Shown piece by piece: positions 1 through 11,943 of a stretch of 64,000 nucleotides of DNA. The notes beneath the pieces were generated by a model. The model was given only the letters and a program-made list of their open reading frames with translations. It was not told the DNA's origin and searched no databases. The stretch spans positions 175,650 through 239,649 of the forward strand of contig BDIU01000127.1 of assembly GCA_002118135.1 (NCBI GenBank), in the 5' to 3' direction. This stretch comes from Trebouxia sp. TZW2008. Taxonomy: Eukaryota > Chlorophyta > Trebouxiophyceae > Trebouxiales > Trebouxiaceae. The stretch's first letter is position 1; each line of letters begins with the position of its first letter. The position numbers and the translations under genes are program-made.

Positions 1-1705
<1,705 letters not shown>

Positions 1706-3572
1706 TTATCCATTTGTCCTGACCTCTGTGCCAGACTGCTTGAAGTGATCACTCGTGTGGCCAGTGATTGGACATGGAAGCCCATACTTGGCAAATGTGG
1801 TGTATATGTTCATTTTGACTCGGTCTAAAGCAGCAGTTGGTGTGTCAACCGCTGGTCGCACCCGCAATGTGAATGCCTGCGCTTCGCAAGCAATAGAAGA
1901 TGAGACAATGTGCGCTGATGACTGCACTGTGTGAGAGTGCAGGCAAGCTTGAGCATGCAACTGTAGTCTCAGCACAGTCAGTTTGCGCTTTCTGGTCATT
2001 ACATGAAAACTGTCCATATTGTGCCTGAGCTATGCTAATCAACATGAATGTGACACATGACGAGACAGCAAGCCAAACACAATTCAGCATGGAAGGCGCA
2101 TGTTAAACCGTCTTGAGTCTTGTGAGCAGGACATGTTTGGGTGCTTGATGCTGGCATGAAAGCGCACCTCTGGACTGCCAGCCTTGTCATCATCAAAGTA
2201 GAAGTCAATCACATATCTGACCTCCTGGCCACATCTATCCACAAACCAGTCATGCCTATCAAAGGGCAGGGGCCCTCCTATCCAACTCATCATCCTTGCC
2301 ATTGGACTACAGAAAAGCACAAAGACATCAGCAGGTTTGCAGACTTGGCCAATGTTCAGCATCAAGACAACACAAGTAGTCATCCAGCGATTCTGGGCTG
2401 CTGTGATTGCCAGAGGCGGCTGTTATGACGCCTGATAGCGCACCAGACTTCTTGTATTTGTCTTTTCTTTGGCTGTTCAAGTGCTTGCATGCATTGTGAT
2501 GATGCTAAGCATTGGAGCAGAAAGATGGAGATGGCTGTGCATGAGCATTGGCAAAATGCAATTTTGCAGCTTGCCTGAGTCCATGTGGCTTGCTCATGAA
2601 GCACAGCAGCTTGGGATCACGATGCGCATTTTGCAATGCTTGCATACATTGCGACAATGCTGAGCAGGGGAACGATCGAGATTGCTAAGCAGAAGACTCG
2701 CTGACAGACGGCAACTTTGCAGCTTGCCTGAGGTCATGTGGCTTGCCCAAGAAGCGCAGCAGCTTGGGATCACTACACGTCTCATGATGCAAGGATTCCC
2801 ACTGCAGAACTGAGCGCCATGTCAACTCATTCATTGCTGCAAACACAAGACAGTCAGCACGTGAAAGCTTGCTTGCAAAGGTGCAGTTTTGCCATTGAGG
2901 CACTGCACAATACAGCTTTTGCAGCTGCTATGAACATCTCACGATGTCAATGTCAATGGCAATGTCCCTCACTATTGTGTGCATGGAACCTGGTTGCCAA
3001 GCTGCAACTTTGCCATTGAGACTCAGCACAACACAGCCTCTGCAGCTGCTATCATCATCTCAGAATGCGAATGACATTGTCACTCACTATTGTGCGCATG
3101 GACCACTGCATCCATGTCAGCTTCTTCCACATCGCTGCCTTTCCCTTTCCGCTTCAACGCTGCGTAGTTGCAACATCTTTGCTGTCAACCTTGCGCAGGG
3201 AGATACAGTCAATATGGTGACACACAGATTGCGCAGCAGCTGACCATTATAAAACATCTGAGGTGAAGGGTAGACCCATGTTCCTTGTGTTCCACCCTTG
3301 GGTATATTCGACACTAGCCTTGCTGTTGATATAAGCTGCCGCTGACCAGCGCAAGGTTGCTGATTGGCCTCTCTAGGCATGTTGTTCCTGGGATCCATAT
3401 CACTGGAAGGACTGCTTGTGCTGGCTGTGCTGCCGCTGTCAATACGCTGGTTATACACATTATATACAGCTGTGCTTCTCTGGCTTTCAGGCACGGGACA
3501 ACTTGACGCTTCTCCTTGACCAACAACTGGACATTCCGCTGAGGAAGTGTCTTTGCTCGAGGATCCACCCAT
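1706..3572 (-). CDS. CCHL: holocytochrome c synthase (cytochrome c heme lyase)
   Basis: Attaches heme covalently to apocytochrome c in the mitochondrial intermembrane space (System III). Five exons join in phase: 3572-3245, 3159-3088, 2836-2728, 2306-2168 and 1876-1706, giving 272 residues, normal for the family. The N-terminus has two Cys-Pro heme-regulatory motifs (CPVVGQ, CPVPES). These are followed by the family blocks [86 protein letters not shown] and [17 protein letters not shown]. The His in WESLH matches the axial heme ligand known from the human enzyme (His154). Intron 3 begins with GC instead of GT (2727-2726). The GC donor is forced because only it rebuilds the conserved HDLSP junction. 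The gene diverges from IFT52, with starts 829 bp apart. Confidence 0.96.
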
Positions 3573-4400
3573 TCCAGCACAAACGGTTTTCAGTCGAAAG
3601 GCACCGAATGCAGATGGCACTTGCTGCCTGCGCAGGGCGTCGCGAATTGCATCGGACGTGAGAATGACGACAGCAAGAATTACAAGAGCTGAAGAAGACG
3701 AACAGGTTGTCGTTGGTCCTTGCTGAAGATGCATCACCATGACTTCTGCTTGTTGGGATGTATCATACAACGTGACGCAAAGTTCTGCTGCAATGTAGCT
3801 ACAGCCCCTCACGCCTTCTATGCCTGCACTTTCAGGCACCAAAACAGTCATTGACACAGGTCGTCTCTATGTCTCAGCTAAGCAGCGCCACCATAATGAC
3901 CATAAGGGTCACAACATCCATGCAATCGAGTCTATGTTGTGCCTAAATTTGTGCTTGGAATGATCAGATCGTACGCTGTCAAGGAGCGTAGGCAGCGTGT
4001 TGCATTCTTTGCTTTGTTGCAGCCCAGACCAATTTGCCCATTTCAAATAGCCGAATTTGTCTACTCTACTCTGTTTCGGTGCGATTGACCGGGACAGGCC
4101 TCAGCGACGGTTTTCTCAGTGGCTTTTGCGGTTCTCAACTGCGGCTCAGTAAAGCCAGTGTGCTTGCCGTGCGATCAAGAAGAAGCAGTTGCTCCGCACC
4201 TCAAACTTGAGTGATCTGTAGTTCCGTCGATCAGTGCCCAGCGCACAAAGCGAGGGCCACAGGTCCCACCGGCGCCACTCCAAGCCTGTGGTTCACTTTC
4301 TCAATCTGCATGCTGCCAAGTGAGGCGCACCTGCCCACGTTCATGACAACTTTGCAGGCTAAGAGATCTGCTATCAGTCTGCTCACTCTGACTGTAGGTG
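3573..4400. promoter_or_regulatory. divergent upstream region between CCHL (-) and IFT52 (+)
   Basis: About 830 bp separate the two start codons, so both promoters must lie here. I see no TATA box or other motif clear enough to place, and no additional gene. Confidence 0.45.
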
Positions 4401-7400
4401 ATGTCCAGCCGTGAAGTTCTCACAGACCGCACAAACGCCAACACCGAGAACAGTCGTATCTTGTTCAGCAGCTGCAAGGGTGAAAGCCACACAGCCAAAG
4501 CAGGGTTCAGACAGCTAGCGCGCCGCCTTAGAACACATAACAAAACAGACAGCCTTGATAGCAAAGATGATTTCACCCTCAGAACACTGTCATCAGCCGC
4601 AATTGTTGTGTTTGGCAATCCACAGCAGAAGTTCACTGCAGCTGAATTTGACACTCTCAAGCAGTACCTTGGCGAGGGAGGTTCTATAGCAGTACTAAGC
4701 TCAGAAGGGGGAGAAGCTCAGTCCAATACAAACATCAATTACCTAATTGAGGAGTTTGGCATCAATGTCAACAGCGACTGCGTTGTACGGCCGTCCCATG
4801 ACAAGTACTTGCATCCCAAGGAAGCCCTCATCACAGACGGCATCTTGAATAGGGACATTGCCACCAGCTTGAGGGGCAATGCAAAGGCGGAGAACAAGGC
4901 CCCAGCATCTGCTTCAAGACAATCAGGTGCAACAAGAGAGCCCTTTGATGGGAGAGGAGCAGCATTTGTGTACACTCATGGGGCAACCCTAACTGTGCAG
5001 AAGCCATCAGTACCAATCCTAGCCACAGGCCAAGTTGCCTATCCTATGCACAGATCGCTTGGTAAGCTGCTTGTGCATCAACTGGCTACAGCCTGCCATG
5101 TATTGGCTTGTGATGCTGACAAGACTGAGGCTTGTCTGTGCACAGCTGTTCATCAATATGCATAGACAATGATGCAACTGACAATTCACATGCTTTCATC
5201 ACAGCACCTGAGATGTCACTCAGCCTGCCTATGTCAAGCTAACTTGCCAGCTCATCTGTCCAGCTTCTGGCATATGCACAACAGCTTGCTGCAAATGAAA
5301 TTTGGGGACTCCATGCTGTCAACACAGCACAATCTTCTTGCCACAACCTGACAAACAGGCTTTTGCTTGGCAACTGCAGGCGCACTTTGGCAAGGTGAAG
5401 CTGGCGGCAAGCTTGCTGTTGTAGGCAGTGCAGCTATGTTTGATGATAAGTGGCTAGACAGTGAAGACAACTCCAAAATCATGGACTGGCTCTTCCGATG
5501 GCTCAAACCAGTAAGCATTGCTCACGCTCAGCACTCAAGCTTGCTTGCCTGCATGCGTTATATGCAGCACATTCTAAATATGCAGCGCCGATTGCCATCA
5601 CACTGTTCAGTGCTGCCTCAACCTCTGAACAAGAACTCAACAATATCTTGTCCACCACAAATGCAGTGACATTTGTGCAAAACTCTGATTCAAAGGCAAA
5701 GAAGTTCAAGTTCCTTATCTTATGTTTGAGCTGTGTGTAGGGCAGTCAGATGCAGCTGGATTTGCATGATGCAAATGAGCCCAATGTGCTCGAGCCGCAG
5801 CACTTGCCTGACACTGAGGTCTTGGCTAAAGGCTTCAGGGGTTGCTTACAGGTGATTTGAGCAGCGCTCTGGTGCTGACTGGCATACAATCAATGCAGGA
5901 CAGACGTGTGGCAGAAAGTTGTGACACAACTTGGCCATCATACCAGTTGAAGCTCTCAAGCATTGAGAGTGCTGGCATAATACTGAAACACAGCCGATTT
6001 TCTTGTTCAGTGCATTGTAACTGCTGTTGGCTTCTCGTCTGCATGTACTGAAGTCATGTTGAGGCTTGGAATCGCGCTGATGCTGTGCTGCACCTGCACC
6101 TGCAGGAGGGCAGTCAGATGCCTGAAGACTGGAGGACACTAGCAGACTCTGGTTTGTATAGTATAAGCACCAGAATGATTCCTGAGGTGGGCTACTTATA
6201 GCAATTCAGTCCCTTTGCAATCAGTCCATGGCTTGTGTCAGCATTTGCCTACCCAGCAACCTCAGCTTGGCAACCCACCGCAGGACAGCTTACTACCAAA
6301 TGCATAGCATGGCATCCAGCAAACATATGTTGCATGCACTGAGCTGCTGTGACATAGTCACATTGCAGATGTATGATTGCACACATTTACTGTTGCATCC
6401 TTCCTTTCATTCCTGTCTTTGAGCTTGTCAGCATTGCCCGGTATGCATGTGATGTCACTGCATGACAAGCTAGGGGTAAAGAAGTCTGATCCAAATTTGA
6501 TACAGCCCCAGTTTGAACACATGTTGCAATGAGATGTTATGCCACAGTCAGCTTGATTTGCATGCAGACATCTACTCATGCATGTCCCTACTTTCTCAAC
6601 TTCGTCAGCAGGCATTGCCGTGTTATGCAGACGAAGTCACTGTATGACAAGCTAGGAGGGAAGAAGTCTGCTCTGAATCTGTTGCACCTGCCATTTGTGA
6701 CCCCTTTGCCTCCTCTATAGCCAGCTGTCTTTTCAGCTTGTCAGCAGGCACTGCCCTGTCATGCAGGTGATGTCACTGTATGACAAGCTAGGGGTGAAGA
6801 AGTCTGCTCTGACTCTGATACACCCCCAGTTTGAGGCCCCTTTGCCCCCCCTACAGCCAGCTGTCTTCCCCCCTGCCATCAGAGAGCCCCCACCTCCAGC
6901 ATTGGAGCTATTTGACCTAGATGATGCCTTTGCCACAGACCATGTGAGGTTTCCAGTGTCAACCTTGTCCTCTGAGCATGCACACTGTATCACTTGAACG
7001 CTTGCAAACCTACTTAGCATGTAGCCACGCCCTTGCCCTACGAGCATCTGAGTTGCTGCAAAACTCCATCAGACATGACCTCAGATAAAAGCATCTGTGC
7101 AACATCTTGTGCAGGACAGATGCTCACAGATCAGTAGATGTTCATGTGTCTTGCAATGGAATGTGAGGTCTGCACCACGCTTAAAAGCAGCCTAAGAGTC
7201 TGGCTCACCCGTATATGCGTATGCTGAATGAAGATTACTTTGTAACACAGGAGCGCGTGGGCTCTCTAACCAACAAGTGCATGGACGGCGGAGCTGCAGA
7301 TCTTGAATACTTTGTACAAGAGGGTGCCCACATCCTTGGGCTACAAGACCGAGCACATGATGCTAAGGTACATTTTAAGCCATGCATTGACTTGGGATCT

Positions 7401-7630
7401 GTACAAGCTGGCAGAATTTGTGCTTTGACTTCAGTGTCGGCTGCCTGCTGCAGCCTCTGCAGCTTCCACAATTTGCTATGGCAGTGACAAAGCGATGCTT
7501 ACTGACAGATGAGTAATCAACTTCTGTTGACAAACCCTGATGAATTGATCACGTTTGCATTCTGCAGGCTGTCCTGGCAGAGGTGCTGTCACAGATTGTT
7601 GCGTACAAGATGGGAGATGCGACGCTATGA
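4401..7630 (+). CDS. IFT52: intraflagellar transport protein IFT52
   Basis: Core subunit of the IFT-B1 complex that moves cargo into cilia and flagella. Seven exons: 4401-5061, 5380-5510, 5741-5851, 6106-6186, 6767-6943, 7251-7367, 7568-7630. All phases agree and the product is 446 residues, in the usual range. The N-terminal GIFT/GldG-like domain carries QKFTAAEFDTLKQYLGEGG, TNINYLIEEFGINVN and HDKYLHPKEALITDGILNR. GGKLAVVGSAAMFDDKWLD follows, then the central LYDKLGVKKSALTLIHPQFE and LQPAVFPPAIREPPPPALEL blocks, and LTNKC with a C-terminal helix. The GTG just upstream is not the start, because the ATG at 4401 follows a stop-free leader and fits the family. Two damaged copies of exon 5 lie in intron 4. 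Its presence suggests a cilium-forming life stage. Confidence 0.96.
6421..6766 (+). repeat. two decayed upstream copies of IFT52 exon 5
   Basis: Copy 1 (about 6422-6525) and copy 2 (about 6602-6734) resemble the stretch from the intron 4 branch/acceptor region into exon 5. The shared stem GTCACTG(C/T)ATGACAAGCTA occurs at about 6453, 6634 and 6771. Copy 1 has lost the acceptor (TGCATG where the real exon has TGCAGG) and ends at TGA. Copy 2 keeps GCAG but reads into TAG after PLPPL. Only the third copy, exon 5 itself, preserves the protein. Confidence 0.85.
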
Positions 7631-9032
7631 CCAGACAAAACAAGGACAGCTTCCTTCTTTACGACCTGAACCAGACGAGACCTGAAGCATCTGGCAGCTG
7701 GGCATTGAAAAGTGGCATGCTGCATGTGCCTGACATCATGCACAAAGCCCAAACCTCTGGCTCACATGTCTGTGCAGCGCGTCCCTGTGTTGCCAAATCT
7801 GCTAACGTCGGACCCTTGCCACGCCAATTCAATCACAAGCTCAGGAGGCGGCATGAGCACGGTGCTATGCATCACATTCAGCATTTGTTGAAGCCTCTCT
7901 GATAGCTCAATGCACAGATGTAGCCATGTAGTGCTACGCAGAAACGAAGCACCGTTACACTGTGACACTTTGTCTGCATGAACAAAGCAGTCTGGTGCTA
8001 CTGCTGTGCTGTCAGGCGATGCTGTGCTTGTTGTTTTGCCATCCTTTTCAAGTCACAAGCGTACTGGCAATGCTGCATAGTACGCCTGTATGAATGCACT
8101 TGTTGCGTAGCATACAATAACAGCAATATGATAAGTTTGTTCTGATGCTGTACAATCTGCAGTTGCACTGCACGCATAAGCACAACCAGGCAAGATCAGC
8201 GTCAACCCTGTCTGCGTAATAGTAAAGAGCAACCTGAGGGTGTGATGCTGGTAGCATCCGATACCCTCAGCACGTGGGATCGGTTGCCATTTTGGCAGAA
8301 AGAAAATGCTGAATTGCATTGCTTGTACTTACACATTGATACAGACAATAGCTCGCCATGCAGTCTCATAGCGAGTTCAACACTACTTGAACAACAAAAT
8401 TGCAACAACTCCATCCTCGACTTTTGGCTGTAGACTCACAGTCATTGCAGGCGGCAGCGCATGACTTCTACAGTACAAGGGCAATGCATTGCAGCTGCTG
8501 TAGCATTCCATCTGCATGCGTTGGAGGGGACATCCAGCTGGCAGCTGCCATCATCGGGGGACCTGAACGATCCGAAGGGGGCTGCCGTGAGGGGTCGGCT
8601 TGAAATTTGAAGGGGTGTTAGGCCTCGGCGAGTACAAACGTGTGCGAGGTGTGTGTCGACTCTGAAGGACGCGCTTGTAAAGACAAGCATCAACAGCACA
8701 AACGTGTGGAAGCCACACACAAACGCATCGACATCAGTTACCTGCCATCAGGGCCTGCTAGGTGTGCTTGCGAGAGTGCGCAGTGTTGCCTCGTAGCGAT
8801 AAATTGCAGGAGACTCCCAGCAGACCCTGGTCGGGCGCCAACAAAAGCTTGTTGTGCCCTTGCTAACAACATCGCCTGTACATCGCAGCAGAAGCGAAGC
8901 TCTGTGCACTGCTTACACCCCTGCATCGATCAGGGTTGTCGGTCGTTTAAGCAAGCATATACAAGTCTCTGCGCCTAGCCCCTCCCGGTCAGCCAGCAGC
9001 TAAGCTTGTTTGCCGCCTGGAAAGCGGCAAAC
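7631..9032. other. intergenic region, IFT52 3' / P4H 5'
   Basis: It holds the IFT52 3' UTR and the prolyl 4-hydroxylase upstream region. Several open frames of 60-115 codons occur on both strands, but none shows family motifs or splice-compatible partners. I see no convincing gene. Confidence 0.5.
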
Positions 9033-11168
9033 ATGAGCTCCAAGAAGTGCAGCTGGGTGCTGGTGGCTTCACTGCTTGTGCAGCTAGTGACAGCAGCAGA
9101 CAAGTACATTGAAGACTCAGACAGATTTCCTGGCTGGAAGGGCGAGCTACCTCACATGAAACATGGTCAGCCTGGAGAACCTGACTCCGTTGAGCTGGGG
9201 TTTGGTGAGCATGGCAAGGTATGCCTACCTGTTTTGTGACATCACCCAGCAATTCCGCTGCAAGTGTTTGAGCAAAGCATCTCGACAATGCTGGCCCATG
9301 CTTGAGCATCATAAGGTTGCAGGACAAATGGATTGGGGAAGTGGTGGAGCTGTCCTGGCAGCCGCGTGCGTTCCTCTTCAAGAAGTTCCTCACTGATGAG
9401 GAGTGTGAGCACATCATTAACAAGGTGCACACCTCATGCACATGCATGCATCTACCATCCATATGTAGACACACTGACTGATGCCAAGTATGCAGCAATC
9501 GCTCACTGGTGGACCTGTTACTTTATGTGGACCTGGTCCTGGATGTGGACTTGGCACTGTATCCAAAAGCTTGAGTGACAAAGTCAAGCGTGATGTGACT
9601 GACGCGATGTGACTAGCGCCACACATGTAGCGATGGCTCAAATGTGAACCTGGTACTGTAGGCAAAAGCTTGAGCGACAAAGTACAATGTGAAGTGATTG
9701 ACGCCATGCATGCAGCAACGGCTTAAAGGTGGATTTGATACTGTAGGCAAAGCATTCATGACAAAGTCAAGTGTGTAGTGATTAATGCCATGCATGCATT
9801 GATGGCTCAAATGTGGTTTCAATACTGCAGGCAAAGCCTTCAATGACAAAGTCAAGTGTAGTTGACAACCAGACTGGCAAGAGTATGGACAGCACAGTGC
9901 GTACAAGCACTGGCACCTTCTTTGCCAGGGGACAAGATGAGGTGCTGGCTTCTGTGGAAAAGAGAATAGCACAGGTCATTAATTGTATGCACTTACTGTT
10001 CTCTGCATCACTCGAATCAGATCAGCTTAACTACTACTGTTACATATCCTGTCAGCACTGCAATCAGGTGCTGTCAGAGACAAAAACCATCCATCCTGTA
10101 TGCTATGATTTCATCATGGGATAGGTATTGCGTGCTCCTAGATTGTGAAGTGTAGCCTGAAGCATGTTGTGCAGACAAAGTTACCCCTTTGCATGTTTCT
10201 GTCACTGAAGGGTTTTTGGCTCCCATGCAGGTCTCCCACATTCCTGAGGAAAATGGAGAAGGCATGCAAGTCCTACACTATGTGAATGGCCAGAAGTATG
10301 AGCCCCACCATGACTACTTCCATGACACTGTGAACCCCCAGAAGAGTAATGGTGGCCAGCGTGTGGCAACTATGCTGATGTATCTGACCACTGTTGAAGA
10401 AGGGGGTGAAACTGTATTCCCCAATTCAGCTGAGAAGGTAGATGGTGCTCAGTGGAGCGAGTGTGCAAAGCGTGGGCTGGCTGTCAAGACCATGAAAGGA
10501 GATGCCTTGCTGTTCTACAGGTGAGTGAAAGCCTTGAAAACGGATCCTGTGTAAACTTCAGTTGCAGACAGCTTCTATGCGTTGAAATGTTGAATGCTAG
10601 CTTACATCACACATGCGTGAATGCAAGTTCAGTGCTGTACTTACCATCCTGTGTGACAATGTATTACATTTCTCAACACGGCAAGGTTGCAGCAGCCTCT
10701 CAAGTCTTGCTCTGCATCCTATACCATCCTTGCATACTGAGCTGCCTCCTGTTTGTTGTGCAGTCAGTGGGTGTAGCTGACAGCGCCTGTTTATGCCTAG
10801 TCGCAGGGTTGTAAAGCCTGCCCAGCAACAGTTTGTTAGCAATGAATGCATGAACAAATGAACGACCGAATGCAATGTTGTGCAGTCTGAAGCCAGATGG
10901 TGAGACTGACCCCAGCAGCTTACATGGCAGTTGTGCCACAACAAAGGGAGAGAAATGGTCTGCCACCAAATGGATGCATGTCGGCTCCTTTGGCTTGAGT
11001 TCAGCAGCACAGAAAGCCAAGTGGGGTGATTGCATAGATGGTGATGACAGATGTGGGGAGTGGTCGGCTCTTGGAGAATGCACAAAGAACCCGGCATACA
11101 TGCTGTCCACTTGCCGCAAGGCATGCAATGCTTGCAAACAGAAAACCAAAGGCACTTCTAGCAGCTAG
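9033..11168 (+). CDS. prolyl 4-hydroxylase with C-terminal ShKT domain
   Basis: Fe(II)/2-oxoglutarate dioxygenase that hydroxylates proline in secretory or cell-wall proteins. Exons 9033-9218, 9323-9424, 9831-9974, 10231-10520 and 10886-11168 join in phase to 334 residues. A signal or anchor segment (VLVASLLVQLVTAAD) starts the protein. SWQPRAFLFKKFLTDEECEH and SSVVDNQTGKS...TSTGTFF follow. The H-x-D iron pair is in YEPHHDYFHD (codons at 10306 and 10312). The distal His is in LHGSCATTKGEKWSATKW, which also holds the Lys that binds 2-oxoglutarate in the family. The C-terminus is a six-cysteine ShKT module starting CIDGDDRCGEW and ending CRKACNAC. This architecture is typical of plant and algal P4Hs located in ER/Golgi. 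The upstream ATG-less leader 9006-9032 is excluded. Confidence 0.95.
9530..9860 (+). repeat. tandem repeat containing the acceptor of P4H exon 3
   Basis: Four units with spacings of about 99, 85 and 84 bp share the pattern ACTGTAGGCAAAGC followed by (T/C)(T/C)...GACAAAGT. They are centred at 9556, 9655, 9740 and 9824. The fourth unit is the real acceptor and first codons of exon 3. The earlier ones keep ACTGTAGG-like acceptors or have lost them, and none stays in frame. Confidence 0.85.
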
Positions 11169-11943
11169 CGTGGCTGTTGCAGTAGTGACTATATTTGTCT
11201 CGACAGCAGGCCTTCAATCTGTAGTCCTCTCAGAATAACATGCTGTATAAGGGACCTTATGGTCACAACAGCAGCAGCAGCTCTGTCCAAATGACAATGC
11301 AGCCCAACGCGCTAGTCACAAGACTTGTGGACCCTCTGCTGAATGCGTTGCGAGAACGTCAAACAGCATGTCATGTCATGAGGGGAATCAGGCCTTGCTT
11401 ATAGGTATAGCAGCTTTTGCTCATCAACGCTAGTCCTGCTTTAATTTGCTCAGACCTTTTGATGACACAGCTTTTGCAATCAGCAGACGTAACCTTTTGA
11501 CTAGCAACAGCACCTCTGCTTTTGCTGTTGCCGCTGTCGCTGCTGCTGCGCCTTCTATTGCTGTTGCTGATGCTGCTGCTGATGCTGCCGCCCCTACTGC
11601 TGCTGTTGCTGCTGATGCTCAATGTGCAAAGCTGCTTTACAACCTCATGCCTACACAGCAGTCTGCTGCTGCCCAAGTGTTGGGTTTGGTGCCAGCCAAC
11701 CAGTGCATGCCAGTCTGCCATGTTCAAAACCAGGCTGTAGCATTTCCTGCTGCTGCTTTATCCTGGCATGCCAAAAGCGTAACTCGACCGACCGCATGCA
11801 TCTCAGGGACAGCCCAGAAGCAACCTTTGCGCTCTGCTGTCCTGACGCAAGCCGTCCTCGTGACGAATCAAGCGGCTACAGCGTCGTCAGTCAAGCTCTG
11901 TCTTCCAGCCGAAGTCGAAGTGACAGTCGCTGCGCGCGAGGTA
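11169..11943. other. intergenic region with GCT/CTG triplet tract and hydrolase A promoter
   Basis: An interrupted (GCT/GTT/GAT)n triplet tract covers about 11515-11625 and creates long artificial open frames in several frames. The hydrolase A promoter region follows, including a motif shared with hydrolase B at about 11765-11800. Confidence 0.6.
11765..11800 (+). promoter_or_regulatory. upstream motif shared by the two hydrolase genes (copy A)
   Basis: GGCATGCC-AAAAGCGTAACTCGACCGACCGCATGC lies about 178 bp before the hydrolase A ATG. A near-identical block lies about 172 bp before the hydrolase B ATG. The conserved position and core (GCGTAACTCGA(C/T)CGACCG) suggest a duplicated promoter element or transcription start region. 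Confidence 0.6.

Noticed and set aside
3117..3857. 246-codon minus-strand frame starting at 3857 as the CCHL N-terminus
   Set aside because: Homology begins at the internal MGGSSSK (3572). The upstream 95 codons are not family-like. The part below 3245 is intron and contains the next acceptor.
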